The notes under the pieces were generated by a model. The model was not told the origin of the DNA and ran no database searches. It saw only the letters and a program-made list of their open reading frames with translations. DNA of 64,000 nt. Source: Adiantum capillus-veneris (lineage: Eukaryota; Streptophyta; Polypodiopsida; Polypodiales; Pteridaceae). The stretch spans positions 88,873,180-88,937,179 of the forward strand of contig CM043962.1 in the NCBI GenBank assembly GCA_014529385.2, written 5' to 3'. A program made the translations under genes and the position numbers. Positions 10,348 to 21,168 of this stretch are shown in pieces (the stretch's first letter is position 1; each line of letters begins with the position of its first letter).

Positions 10348-12186
10348 ACGCATCTATTGGCAACTACGAGATCGCCGTCTCTCACGACTCATCACCATAG
10401 ACTCTAAACTGTCACACATGTTTGCTAAGTGGATTCCAAGAAATCAAACTATGGCGAGAAATCCTGTGAGAAATCTTGTAGAGTCTCCACTGTAAACTGA
10501 GTAAAGAACTCCAAGAAAAGCTCAACCATAGACCATGCCAAGCTGACAACAAAGTGGGAGAAAACTTGCCCACTACACAATCATGGAAATAATGATCAAA
10601 CGCATCAAAACCGATGCTCACATATGCATAAAATCAGCTCTAATCTGCTATATCTGCAAGCATATAATCTAGGACAAACAACTCAACCGAGCGTAAAGCC
10701 CATAACCATATATGCAAGTAGTGAGAAAAGTGGCTCAAAACACATCCCATAAGAGAAACTGCTTGCAAAAATCTGCAAAAACATGTGAAACTTGTAAAGC
10801 CTTTGACTATTTGTGTGTAGCCACACAAGCATATGCAACTCTCACTCCTGCGAGAGTGGGTACAAAACACCAATTTGTGTCCAAACTGCAAAACCTGTCA
10901 AAGTGACAATAAACACTATGCTGTCAAAGTGGGAGTCAAACTTGACCACTTAACCATCAGAGAGTAAAACTACAAATACGCACAATGCATGGCAAAAAAA
11001 TGGGGACAAATGGACAGAGTTTCCCCTGTATTTTGAGCAAAATCTCAAAAAATATCACCAAAAAACTAGCATAAACCATATAGACACTCAGTGATTCAAT
11101 AAACATATCCACAAATGGTATACATAAAATGCCAAACCCCGGCAAACAAGCTCACTCCTGTACCTATCCAAAAAACGTTGTAAACCTGTGAACTTGGTAC
11201 CTACAAGCTATACCTATCTCAAGTCGTATCCACAAATGCATACATAGCATAAATTGCACAAAATCATGCTAAAACCACTCCCTAGAAAGAATGCCCCACA
11301 TAGTCATACAATGCGTACAAAATTGTCTCCGGATGTGTAACAATCCAAAAGTCACATCCCAAAGCATCACTTGTATACAAAAAAGAAAGGTGAATTACCT
11401 CTCAAATAGCACCACAGTGTGCCATAGATAGCCATAGATGCAAACCACACAATGCTCTGCAATGTAGGAATCAAATCGCACAATGCTGGCAATGTAGGAA
11501 TCAAATTGCCAAGCTCCGATATGTCGAGGTTGTTGTAGAAAATTTAGCACTAAAGATTTAAAATTATTACATGACCACGCATTTGGAATGTGCCAAAACC
11601 TTATGATAGACTCTTGGATCACATATATCTTAGTCCGAGTGTGAGAGATATGCCAAAAACATCCATTTTTGGTCCATAAATGCAACACAAACTTGTTGTT
11701 GTTGCATCTACTGTAATTTTGATCTTAATTTTAAAAAATGGACATCACCATTGCGTTTGAAATGTGACAAAACCCCAACCTAGACTCTTGGATCATACCT
11801 ATCCGACTCCGTATGATGGAGATATGAAAAAAACATTGTTTCGAGAATCGAAAAAAAAAAAGCTGCAGCACTTCTTGCTCCTGCTTCTTCTGTGAAAAAT
11901 TCAGCAATGCCTTGCTACACAAGCTCTATACAAGCTGAATATACATGCCTAAGCTTAGATGTGCAATCTGGGCTTCTCTTGCACTGCAATCAGTGTGCAC
12001 ACAATGACTACGTAGAAGCTTCCCTGTACACGAACAAAACTGCTCGCCAACTTGTGGTGCACACACATTGCCAAGCTTCTCCCTTCTCCCTTCTCTTGAA
12101 TCTACTATCTTCAATACGCTTGTCGTGGGAAGCCGTCGACTCGATCGTTGCACTACACCACCTTAAAATCAAAGCTCTGATACACT

Positions 12187-12409
12187 TGTGAGAGTGCTAG
12201 ATGTAGAAGCGATGCACGGTGAGTGCGGAGTGCGAGGGAGGAGAAGAGTAGAAGACACACTATGTGGGTGTAGCAACCTCCAAGAATGTGGTGAGGAGCT
12301 CCTTATCCTTTGTCTATATGAAGAATAAGGAATGTGTATGTACATACTATGGGCGGTTGAACACCGGACATCCGGCCCTGAGCAAAGGTGCAACGCCTTT
12401 ACCCCAACA
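12187..12409 (-). repeat. Copia LTR, 223 bp
   Basis: On the minus strand it starts TGTTGGGGTAAAGG and ends CTCTCACA, giving TG...CA ends. Just inside lies GTGTATCAGAGCTTTG, a primer-binding site with one base missing relative to TGGTATCAGAGC. It pairs in length and ends with the solo LTR at 2721-2943. Confidence 0.65.
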
Positions 12410-13500
12410 GAAAAGGCTTCTAAAGATGCCCCTCAAACATTTTTCTTTCCTAATTTCCCCCTTTTCAACTAGAACATGCTACTAATTTGATGTTAAAGTA
12501 GATCGTTGCTGCTAAATTTTGGTGATTTATGATGGGGACAACATGTTATTAGCTAAAGTGCTATGCCAAGTGATTCCAACTTTGTGTTATTAATCTCCTC
12601 AATCCCTTGTGGTGAGGACCTTAGAGAAACACCAGGTGTTTTTTTTTTTTTAATGCCTTTTCCTTTAATAAGAGGGTGTATGATTAAGTTTTTGGTGCCC
12701 AACCTTCTATATGGCGATAATCATTCACTTGTTGATTGATTTTGAAACCACCCTTCCACAGTAGTCAAAGCATGATGTATTTTAGGTGCCCACATGTCAA
12801 CTGGCTTCTTAACTCTAGTATGCTCCCATCCTTATTCCTGCCTCAACACGTGTTAAATCTTGTATGCACATGTATTCCACCAAAGGCAGGTGAAACTGCA
12901 TCATTTTCTTTCTTTCATTGCTTTCAAAACCTTGTGCCCAATCATTCTTGCTAGAGGAGTTCATTAATGACACTTTGTGGTTCTCAAACTAACTAGAAAG
13001 ATGACACATTTGCTAGAGGTTAGGATGTGTAATGTGTGCATGGAACTAAGAGGAAAAGCACAAGCAAGCATGGCAAGGAATAAGAGGCGATGAAGGGAAT
13101 AAGAAAAACTAGGCAAGGGAGTGGGAGGGTTGTGAACATGGAACGGTAGTAGATCGTATGAAGGAATTAAATGTATTTGAGGACCAAAATCCATGGGATT
13201 ATTCCTAGCTTGATTGGTTTGGTGAGACTGCCAATTTTAGTCTACTGCTGTGAGCAATTGGGTTGTCTTGCAGCTTTGCCATTTGTTGTTGCTACAAAGA
13301 ACTCTCACTAGTTTCTCTTTGAAGATGATGATGCACTTAGAGTAATAAGACCATTACCATATTACCAAAGCATAGAGCAGGAGAGAGGAGAGACAAATAT
13401 AGAATATTATGAATAAGAAAAAGAAAAGAGAAGTTTTAGTATCATAGGAACAATCCCAAGAGACCTCAAAGACCTATTTTAATAAGTCTTAAACTCAAGG
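12410..13500. other. No gene seen
   Basis: AT-rich DNA with a T11 run near 12640 and only short chance frames on both strands. I see no domain, LTR end or RNA gene here. Confidence 0.5.
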
Positions 13501-13538
<38 letters not shown>

Positions 13539-13539
13539 T
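13501..13539. repeat. (CG/CA)n microsatellite
   Basis: CGCGCG followed by about 16 CA repeats directly precedes the tandem-repeat fragment at 13540. Confidence 0.9.
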
Positions 13540-13628
13540 GGCTAGTTCTGGCATGTTGCTATTTCCTTGGTATAATTTGCTGCGTTGTTGGCCAGGGGTG
13601 CCCTTGGAGTATAACCGGCTTGAATTCA
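13540..13628 (+). repeat. Left part of a ~121-bp tandem-repeat array split by element B
   Basis: CCTTGGTATAATTTGC and GGCTTGAATTCA here match the unit repeated at 43319-43690 (CCTTGGTATAATTGGC, GGCTTGAGTTCACTAAAGG). The break is exactly at the ATTCA target duplication of element B. Rejoining 13628 to 43324 therefore restores one unit. Confidence 0.75.
13624..13628. repeat. Target-site duplication ATTCA, left copy of element B
   Basis: ATTCA precedes the LTR end at 13629 and recurs at 43319-43323 immediately after the other LTR end at 43318. Confidence 0.92.
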
Positions 13629-13873
13629 TGTGCACGTCTGTTGCACGTGTCAATGCAAGGGACTTGCCGATACACTGTGTGCGAGCCACAAATGGCTCCA
13701 AGCACACAATTAGACTAATCTAGCAAGCTCAAGAGAGCAAGGGTGTGTCACTCACCGCCCTACGCTTGCCGCGAAGAAGAAGAAGCCACCATTGCGCCGC
13801 GCTCAACCGCTTCACCGCCGCCATGCCGTCGTCACAATGCTCGATCACACACAGACACTCTCTCTCTCTCTCT

Positions 13874-13922
<49 letters not shown>

Positions 13923-14195
13923 GGAGATGAAGAAGAAGAAGAAGAAGATGGAGATCGAGCAAGAGCACTCTTCAATTGCACAAATGAAAGAATGAGAGAT
14001 TTTTAGGTTTATGTGACTTTTATATGAACTCGCCCCATTCACACTTGGGCGCCCATACTTAGCCAACTAACCCTTGAATGTTCCTGTTAGAGTGCGCCTC
14101 TCATTGGCGATCACTCTACCCTTTTTCTATTGGACCGACAAGCTCGGTCCCTGACTCTACTAGATAAATAATACGGTGTATGTCGTAGGTGATAG
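13629..14195 (-). repeat. 3' LTR of element B, major part
   Basis: It matches the minus-strand 5' LTR at 42607-43318 (TGTGCACGTCTGTTGCACG at the left end here; TGTGCGCGTCTGTCGCACG there). It lacks the first ~27 bases, which lie across element A at 27806-27832. It contains CT/CA microsatellites at 13857-13921. Confidence 0.9.
14191..14195. repeat. Target-site duplication GATAG, left copy of element A
   Basis: GATAG lies directly before the TG of A's 5' LTR and again at 27801-27805 directly after A's 3' LTR. Both flanks are B's 3' LTR. Confidence 0.95.
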
Positions 14196-14491
14196 TGTTA
14201 ACCCTCACGGCTCACGGACACCCTATCACCTACGGCGGACATTGTATTATTTATTTGGTAGAGTCAGGTACCGGGTTTGGCGGTCCAATAGGAAAAGGGT
14301 AAGAGTGATTGTCGATGAGAGGCACACTCTAACTGGAACATTCAAGGGATTTGTTGGCTAAGCATGGGCGTCCAAGTGTGAATGGGGCGAGCTCAAATAA
14401 AAGTCAACTAAACCTAAAATTCACTCATTCTCTCATTTGTGCAATAGAAGAGTGCTCTTGCTCCATCTCCATCTTCTTCTTCTTCATTTCC

Positions 14492-14522
<31 letters not shown>

Positions 14523-14784
14523 AGAGAGAGAGGGGGAGAGAGAGAGAGAGTGTGTGCGATCGAGCATTGCGACGGCGGCGAGGCGGTTGAGCGTGGCGTA
14601 GCGGCGTCTCCTTCTTCTTCGCGGCGAGGAATCCTCCATGAAGCAAGCGTAGAGCGGTGAGTGACACACCATCGCCTTCTTTGAGCTTACTAGTTTAGGC
14701 TTGTTGTGTGCTTGGAGCCATTTGTGGCTCGCACATGGTGTATCGGCAAGTTTCTTGCATTGACATGTGCGACATACGCGCACA
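14196..14784 (+). repeat. 5' LTR of element A
   Basis: 589 bp, TG...CA. It holds a GT run and a GAGA run at about 14493-14551, where the 3' LTR has a shorter, interrupted GT run. It is in inverted orientation to the adjoining B LTR, forming a near-600-bp-arm inverted repeat with a 27-base centre. Confidence 0.93.
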
Positions 14785-14788
14785 TTTT

Positions 14789-14806
14789 TGGCACCGTTGC
14801 CGGGGA
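14789..14806 (+). promoter_or_regulatory. Primer-binding site, tRNA-Asp type
   Basis: TGGCACCGTTGCCGGGGA differs at one base from the TGGCGCCGTTGCCGGGGA site used by Athila/Tat gypsy elements and pairs with the 3' end of tRNA-Asp. It starts four bases after the LTR end. Confidence 0.85.
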
Positions 14807-14929
14807 ATGCCATACATTAAGTTCGAGTAGCACTCTGTGCTTCTCCGTGGTGCAATTTCTATTGTAGGAAAGGTAAGGAAGGAGGGTGTGTGTGTTCAGA
14901 AGAGGGATTTGGTGTTATACAGTGTGTTT

Positions 14930-15120
14930 TTTTTGTTAATGGAGTTTTCAAAGGTACTGTGTTTATTCTCTTTGTATTAAGGTTGTTAATTTTCTTTGTT
15001 AATGGAGTTTTCTAAGGTACTATGTTTATTCTCTGTGTATTAAGGTTGTTAGTTTTCTTTGTTAATGGAGTTTTCAAAGGTACTGTGTTTATTTTCTGTG
15101 TATTAAGGTAGTTAGTTTTC
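14930..15120 (+). repeat. Three 63-bp tandem repeats in the leader of A
   Basis: GGAGTTTTC followed by AAGGTACT recurs at 14941, 15004 and 15067, a period of 63 bp. The units differ at a few bases. They lie in the untranslated leader between primer site and gag. Such leader repeats may affect packaging or transcript folding, but nothing here proves that. Confidence 0.85.
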
Positions 15121-15606
15121 TGTGTACAGTAAGTAGGAAGTAGATCTGTGAGAGTTAATAGAGTGTGTTAGTGTGTAATAGTAGGTGTATTAATTAGAAG
15201 TAGGTAGATAGAGTGTGTGTGTGCTCTTGTGCAGGCCGCGGCGACCTTATTCTTATTTTAAAAAAAAAAGTATATATAAAATTTTAAAGGTAGGATCAGG
15301 ATCGGGAATCTCTCCCAGACCCAAGCCCAAGCTCACGCTTAGGCCTAGGCCTCAGTCGCTTTTAAAAAAAACAAAATTTAGCTTCACACGTAGCTAAAAA
15401 TCGATTTTTTGAGGACCAACAGAACGTCAGATGCCCAAAAATTGTGCTGTAAAGCACACAGCAACCCTCTAAGTGATACGCTCATTTCGATCTATCACAC
15501 ACTTTAATAAAAAAAATCAAACATTAAATAAATATTAAAAACGTAGAAAACACGAGTGAAAACGGACGCTTAAAAAAGGTAAGCGGTTAACCGAGGTTAT
15601 TCTCCG

Positions 15607-17361
15607 ATGTTTGTAGGGTGCCAAAGACACATGCATCTGCGCTCTGGTCGTGTGCTAGAGACGGAGCAACTAGAGAGACTTTCGACTTACGCGAGTTCTC
15701 AATATCCACCTACTTTAGGTTATGGACCCTCGGCGGGGACCCAAGGTAGTACAAACCAAGACCCGAATAAAGCGGCTAATGACTCTTCCTCTGACTACGA
15801 CATCATGGAGGGTTTCCCAATGCCTAATCCCGATAGCTCGAGCCAAGACATGCATGCCATGGGTCCTCGACCCGGGCCGAGTGTGCTTAGCCGCTTGAAG
15901 GAAACCTTTAGTAGAGCCACTCGCTCCGAATATGGAGCTAATGATGTAAATGAGGGAGGTGGGGAAGTAAATTCTCCATTCGTGACAAACGTAGACCCTA
16001 TATCGTTAGAGAATGTGCACGTGAATACTTCATTCACTGCACCTCTTGACTCTTCAGAGTTATTTCCCTCCGAGGTCATATTACCCGATGGTAGAAGCCT
16101 TGCCGAAGTGCAAGAGGTTGAGCGATATATCCTTGCAGCGAGGGAAAAGGAAGTCGAGAGCTTATGCAAGGTGGAGCAACGAAGAGAGTTAAAAGTGAAA
16201 GCTCCTATGTCAATTTCCTTGCTAAGAGAGCAATCAAGTGCTCCTGATTTAGCAACCACTAAGGGCCAACCCCTAGAAAGCAACATTGCATCTAGCTCAA
16301 AGGACACCCCTAGCACCTCAATCTTAGATGGAGTGTTCTTAAATGAGAACTGGAAGTACGAATTACAAACAGAGACTCTGACCGACCTATACATAGGTCA
16401 CACCTATCATGTGGGTTGGTTAGATGTCCTACAATCCACAATGGGTGCTACTAGTTTAGAGGATCAACAACAAAGAGTTTGTGAGGTCATCCATAGGGTC
16501 ATTGAGTTAGAGAGACAGAACAAGGGGATCAACATGCCTTGAACGGGTCTCATGAGATTCTTGGATACAAGGAAGGCTAAACAACCGACCTTATCGTAAA
16601 TGGAGACTCCCTTGGTAAGTCCGATGGATCCCCCATATGTTGTTTCTCCAGGGGTCTCAGTGCAATCTGAGCCCACAAGTGATAGCTTCACCTTTCTAAG
16701 TCTATCTCATCTTTCCCTTGATGACACCACGGCTACCATGCCTACCCCAATGATGGGCATGCCGAGAAACCTGCCATGGACCTCATTTGTTAGTAAAGCA
16801 CCACTACATGGTATCTCAATGCCTGCAACAATACCTACAAGTGTGTACCAATCGTATGCACCTATGGGTCATCACACTCATGTAGTCCCTACCCCTCCCA
16901 TTGTTTCGACTACCTATGCTCCACAACCACATTCTTATATTCATGGGACTATACCGGCTAGCATTAGCATGTCACATCCGACGTCTGCTATGCCTAGGGC
17001 CACCCATATGAACTATGGACCACCACATGGCACAACATCGTACCCAACGTGGAACCCAAGGGCTTCCTATACGCGAAGCCCAATGCCAATACCTACTCCA
17101 CATGTAGTCTCTGGAGCGCCTTCACCCACGGTGCCTGCTCATTTAGGTGACTTGGCAACATTTGCTCAAGCTATTGGTCGATCTATTGCTGAGAATATGC
17201 GTAACACGTCTGATAGAGAGCCTAGAAGTAAGGCGGTACAAATAGCCAAGCTCACACAAAAATTTAGTGGAGACTGGGATGTGAGAAATCATATCGAAGT
17301 GTTTGAACAAATATGCGATTCTCTAGGAGAACACAATGACCTACTAAGAGCAATGCTTTAA
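15607..17361 (+). pseudogene. Gag N-terminal region of A
   Basis: ATG 15607 opens a frame that matches B's minus-strand gag (41900 downward: CQRHMHLR, YPPTLG, GPSxLSRLKETFSRATxxE). The region is acidic and serine-rich, then proline/methionine-rich (16600-17150). It ends in the conserved retro-gag core (KLTQKFSGD...FEQICDSLGEHNDL). Two stops break it: TGA at 16540-16542 and TAA at 16597-16599. B has coding codons (TCA, CAA) at both places. A frameshift at about 17360 moves the core on. Gag forms the virus-like particle that packages element RNA. Confidence 0.85.
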
Positions 17362-17369
17362 GCTTAACC

Positions 17370-18804
17370 TTAAGTGGAAAGGTTGGGGATTGGTATAGAA
17401 CCCTAAGGGTGGAAGAAAGAACGATTTACCCTACTCTTAGGAGACTATTCTTAAAAGAATACATACGAGAGGGAGTGCTTTGGGGTGTTGCCTCTCAGCT
17501 CTAGAAAGCCCAACGAGAGGAAGGAGAGTCGGTGAAAGACTTTATAAGTCGCTTGAAGCATTTGAATTCTCGTTGTAATCCAAATGAGCGCTTCAACAAT
17601 AACCAATTGCTTGATAGATTCATTAGGGGATTACGACATGAGGATATCTACAATGGCCTAGTCATTAGAGGTATCACCACTTGGGAAGCAATCACCACCA
17701 ATGTTATCCAATTGGAGGATAATTTAATGATTCAAGGAGAAAGAGTGTCTGTTGAGTCTAAATCTATTATCTCACAAGCATCGGAGCATCAGCCAATGAC
17801 CCTAAAGCCTATTGCTAAGGAGCCAAAGATATCTGAGATGACTTTAGCAGATCTCACCAAGGCTATTCAAGAGAGTCTTAGAGACAATCGTGCTCTTGCA
17901 AAACAATCATATGTATCCAAGAAGGGAGCAACACTGGTGCTCAATATGCAATGGACCGCATAGTACCAGTGAATGCCCTACTTTTAAAGTAAAATTCAAT
18001 GGGAATTGCAATGCATGTGGAAGGTATGGTCATCAAGCTAAGGATTGCATAGTATTTAAGCGCGCGATGGCCAATAGACCAACCTTAGCATGGACAGACA
18101 CACCTCGAGTGCCTGCATTGATGTCGGCCCCACCTCTTGAACAAACAACACAACACATGGTCCCTAGGGCCCAAAATATTGTTCAAACAACACCCTTACC
18201 ACCTCCAGTGCTAGGACCGCAACCACCACATCCGAGAATCACTTCTGTGAATCAAGTGGGTTGTGAGTCATCTATTTCTTGTTTGGAAGGTTGTGAGGAA
18301 GATATAGATCCTAATATCGCCTATGGGATGGATGTGCTTGAAGAAAGTCCACAATACTATATGGAGGACTATTGGGGACAAGTCAAACCGGTATATCAAG
18401 TAGCTGCTCTTGCGGCAAGAGGCCAAAATATCAATTACACTGCTAAGAGACCACCTCTTCAATGCTATGAGTGTGGAGGTCCACATCGTGTAGCCGAGTG
18501 TCCTATTAGGCTACAAAAAAATGCCACACTAATGCAAACCAATCAAGCGAGCATGTCTACAATGCCAATACTCATGTGCAATCGATGTGGCATAGATCAT
18601 TTGATTGCCCAATGTCCAAATAATCCAAATGCAACGAAGATCACACCATTAAACTTGATTGAAGTTATCGAGGATCCATCACCAAGTACACCCGTGGTAC
18701 CAGTAAACGTACTCACACGATCGATGCTCCAAAAACAAAATTATATTCTTGAGGAAAGAGACACGACATCAATTGCCCAATCTCAGGAAAAGAAGAAAGC
18801 ATGA
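17370..18804 (+). pseudogene. Gag core and four zinc knuckles of A
   Basis: After the frameshift the gag core continues (SVKDFISRLKHLNSRCNPNE, LLDRFIRGL at 17532-17963). A second shift leads into a frame (17890-18804) with four Cys/His knuckles: CSICNGPHSTSEC, CNACGRYGHQAKDC, CYECGGPHRVAEC and CNRCGIDHLIAQC. The second is a standard CX2CX4HX4C; the other three have CX2CX3HX4C spacing. B conserves all four. Gypsy gags usually carry one or two. They are expected to bind the RNA genome. The proline-rich spacer between the second and third knuckles resembles a flexible linker. Confidence 0.85.
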
Positions 18805-18848
18805 AGAAAGAGATCGCAAAGGGCAACGAAGTTAGACCCCAGTTCAAA

Positions 18849-18946
18849 GACCAACATAGGGACTGGTGACGACCCCATATATATGAACGACGCTGAAGAC
18901 CAACATAGGGACTCGTGACGACCCCATATATATGAACGACGCTGAA
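18849..18946 (+). repeat. 49-bp tandem duplication in gag of A
   Basis: GACCAACATAGGGACT starts at 18849 and 18898, and the copies differ at one base. The unit is 49 bp, not a multiple of three, so it breaks the frame. B has a single copy in the same place. Confidence 0.85.
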
Positions 18947-19610
18947 GAAGATTCTGATTCAGGTGAAACCATGGAGACCAAAACGACCACTAAGATAGAA
19001 ACCAACAAGGAAGATCTTCATGAGCCACAATGGCCAGGATCCAAGAAGAAGATAGGAACTTATCCAAACCCTACAGAGGAGATTGAGCGAGTCAAGCAAT
19101 TAAGGAGTTTGGTAGAAGATACCCAAAGGGATCTAGAACCAGCACCTAGGAAGATCCAGATTACAGACACCGTGTTCCCTATGCAACAACAACCTCACCA
19201 AGACCATAGACCCTTAGCCATACCTCGTGTTATCCAAGAAGAAAGTGACTTAAAGTCATGGGAAAGTGGGCGTACTCACTTCTTGATGGAAAGAATGTTT
19301 ACAGAGGGACTACTTGATCCTATCGAAGAAATGGAGATCCCATCTTCCTCACATCAAGGGACTCAAGGCCAAAAGGTGCCGTTAAACATTGCCAAATTGA
19401 TGGATTTCATGTCGTCAGAAGTTAGAACCACCATCATGTCCAAACTATATAAAGACCATGAGCTAGTCTCAGCTCTTTGAGCCTTCCTCAATGGAGAACT
19501 GAAGTTTGGGCTACCACAATTTGCACAGATGGATGGAGCTGGGGATATGCCAATAGAGGAGGAATACATAGATCCACAACCCAACCTAGATGAGAACCTT
19601 GTTATAAAAT
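18932..19610 (+). pseudogene. Gag-protease spacer region of A
   Basis: This acidic, lysine-rich stretch (EDSDSGETMETKTTTKIETNKEDLHEPQ written in B with small changes) continues to MDFMSSEVRTTIMSKLYKD. A TGA at 19478-19480 replaces the CGN arginine codon that B retains (SALRAFLNGELK). No domain is recognised. In B this region is where element D inserted. It joins gag to the protease in one polyprotein. Confidence 0.7.
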
Positions 19611-19623
19611 ACCTGTTAACAAG

Positions 19624-20562
19624 TTGGGACAATACTTTGAGGGTGATGAATCCAATGCGACTATACCAATCACTACTAAGGGATTAACTGTGAAGGGAAT
19701 CCTTGATGGTGGCGCTGGGGTTAGCATTGTGACTAAAAATTGTTGGGAAACTATGGGAAGACCTCACCTTGCGACCACAACCATAGTAGTGAAGATGGCC
19801 AATGGGTCTATTGTTAAACCTATTGGGATGCTAGAAGATCTCAAGATCAAGGTCTTTGGACATAAAATAAGGATTACCTTTATTGTTATGGATTTCTCCA
19901 AACACACTATTGCATCGGAGATGATCTTAGGACGTCCTTTCATGAGGGAAGCAAAAATGGTGCATGACTGGTCCAAAAACCATGTCTACCTGCAGTTGCA
20001 AGATTCTGTCATTCGAGTGGATCTTGTGACCGATCGAGCACATCCTCTAGGAAACAAGTTTATAATTGATCATAGATCTGACACCACAGTTCACTCGGCC
20101 CCATTGCAGTATTGTTACACGTGTAAAGCGGACACTGAAGTTGGGGAAGATTCTCCTTATATGGATGTACTACCTGGGATGACTGAGTCGGACAATGTGG
20201 ATTGGGTCCACCTAACAACAACCATAGACACTTGGGGAAATAGGGGGACGACCTGGGTAACACCTGAGGGGGATGGAATACCACCACTTGTACCCTTAAA
20301 CATGCTAGAAGCAATGCATATAGCTTCTGATGATCTACAAGATGAAAGTTTGACTAGCATTGAAACCAGTAGCGCCTCACAAGACTATAGCCCACACGAT
20401 TTGGGGTCAGAATCATCAATTGAAATTGACTCTGAGGACGAAGAATCTGAGTTAAATCTTAGTGCAAATGTGGGGACAAACCATTCAGGGCACAGTGGTA
20501 AGACAATCTATCCAAGGGAGCAGAAGACACAAGTAGTGATTCATCTAGTGACTCTTCACTAG
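19624..20562 (+). pseudogene. Retropepsin (first protease) of A, DGG active site
   Basis: A 312-residue frame. Residues 26-36 read GILDGGAGVSI (Asp at about 19705), the retropepsin active-site loop with Gly where Ser or Thr is normal. The second signature follows (ASEMILGRPFM, residues about 96-106) and an HDW turn. B has the same DGGAGVSI. The enzyme would mature Gag-Pol; whether a DGG site can work is doubtful, since the Ser/Thr normally holds the catalytic Asp in place. The C-terminal 150 residues are an acidic linker toward RT. The frame itself is intact to 20562, but its N-terminal link to gag is frameshifted at about 19610. Confidence 0.82.
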
Positions 20563-20564
20563 AG

Positions 20565-21168
20565 ATCGGACGTAATCGAGAATTAAACAAGAAGAGTAAG
20601 AGATATAAGAGGCAACGATATCGAACAAATGTGCGTGCTAGAATAAGTGAAAAAGAAATCTACCGCAGAATGGCTTAATTATATAGGGACATGTGATGCT
20701 CATCAAAAGTTGGTAGATAACTGGGGTGAATACCTTCAAAGCGTTATGTGGTGTAGTCCACAACCCATTGACATCGCACAACTAGAGGCTACAAAGAAGC
20801 CAAAGTTGAGCCGTACTGTAAGGAGACGACAAAATCTAGAGTTAGCTTAACAACCAAAGGAATCAAAAGTGAAATCACAGTCCACAGAACAACATGAATC
20901 CACAGACTTACACCCTGCACCTGAACACTTCAAATCCTATACCACAGAGGAACGTAAGGTTGTGTATACAAAGGCTCAAAGAAAACCTATCGATGGGAGC
21001 AATGGAGTCTATGACGGTCCAACGATAGTTAAGGAAATAGAGTTAGCAGACCCAGGAGAAGAGTCTGAACCTGTTTTCATTGCCTAGGATCTGACCGAGA
21101 CTGAGGAGTGTGTACTTAAAGAACTTCTCAAGGAATTCAGGGATATATTTGCCTAGACAAATCATGAT
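20565..21168 (+). pseudogene. Protease-RT linker of A
   Basis: Two short frames (20647-20850, 20869-21087) read as basic, lysine-rich linker (WLNYIGTCDAHQKLVDNWGEYL; VVYTKAQRKPIDGSNGVYDG) and then as the acidic approach to RT (LKELLKEFRDIFA with a TAG at about 21154). Stops at 20646 and 20848 interrupt it. No catalytic domain. Confidence 0.55.

Larger units (their letters stand above)
9165..12409 (-). mobile_element. Ty1/copia relic, minus strand
   Basis: From high to low coordinates there is a 223-bp LTR (12187-12409), a weakened initiator-Met-type primer site, a degenerate gag knuckle near 10.34 kb, a copia protease region (10206-9931), and the RT C-terminal region that leads into RNase H (9599-9165). 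Integrase and most of RT are gone. The order gag-PR-RT on one strand and the RT tail motif support copia. I could not find the second LTR near 9.1 kb. Confidence 0.6.

Noticed and set aside
13743-14006. Histidine/threonine-rich ORFs over CA runs here and at 42721-43103, 5742, 31747 and 62079
   Set aside because: Six-frame reading of microsatellites within LTRs; no biological support.
15795-16394. 199-codon minus-strand ORF
   Set aside because: Antisense to element A gag, which is supported by homology with B.
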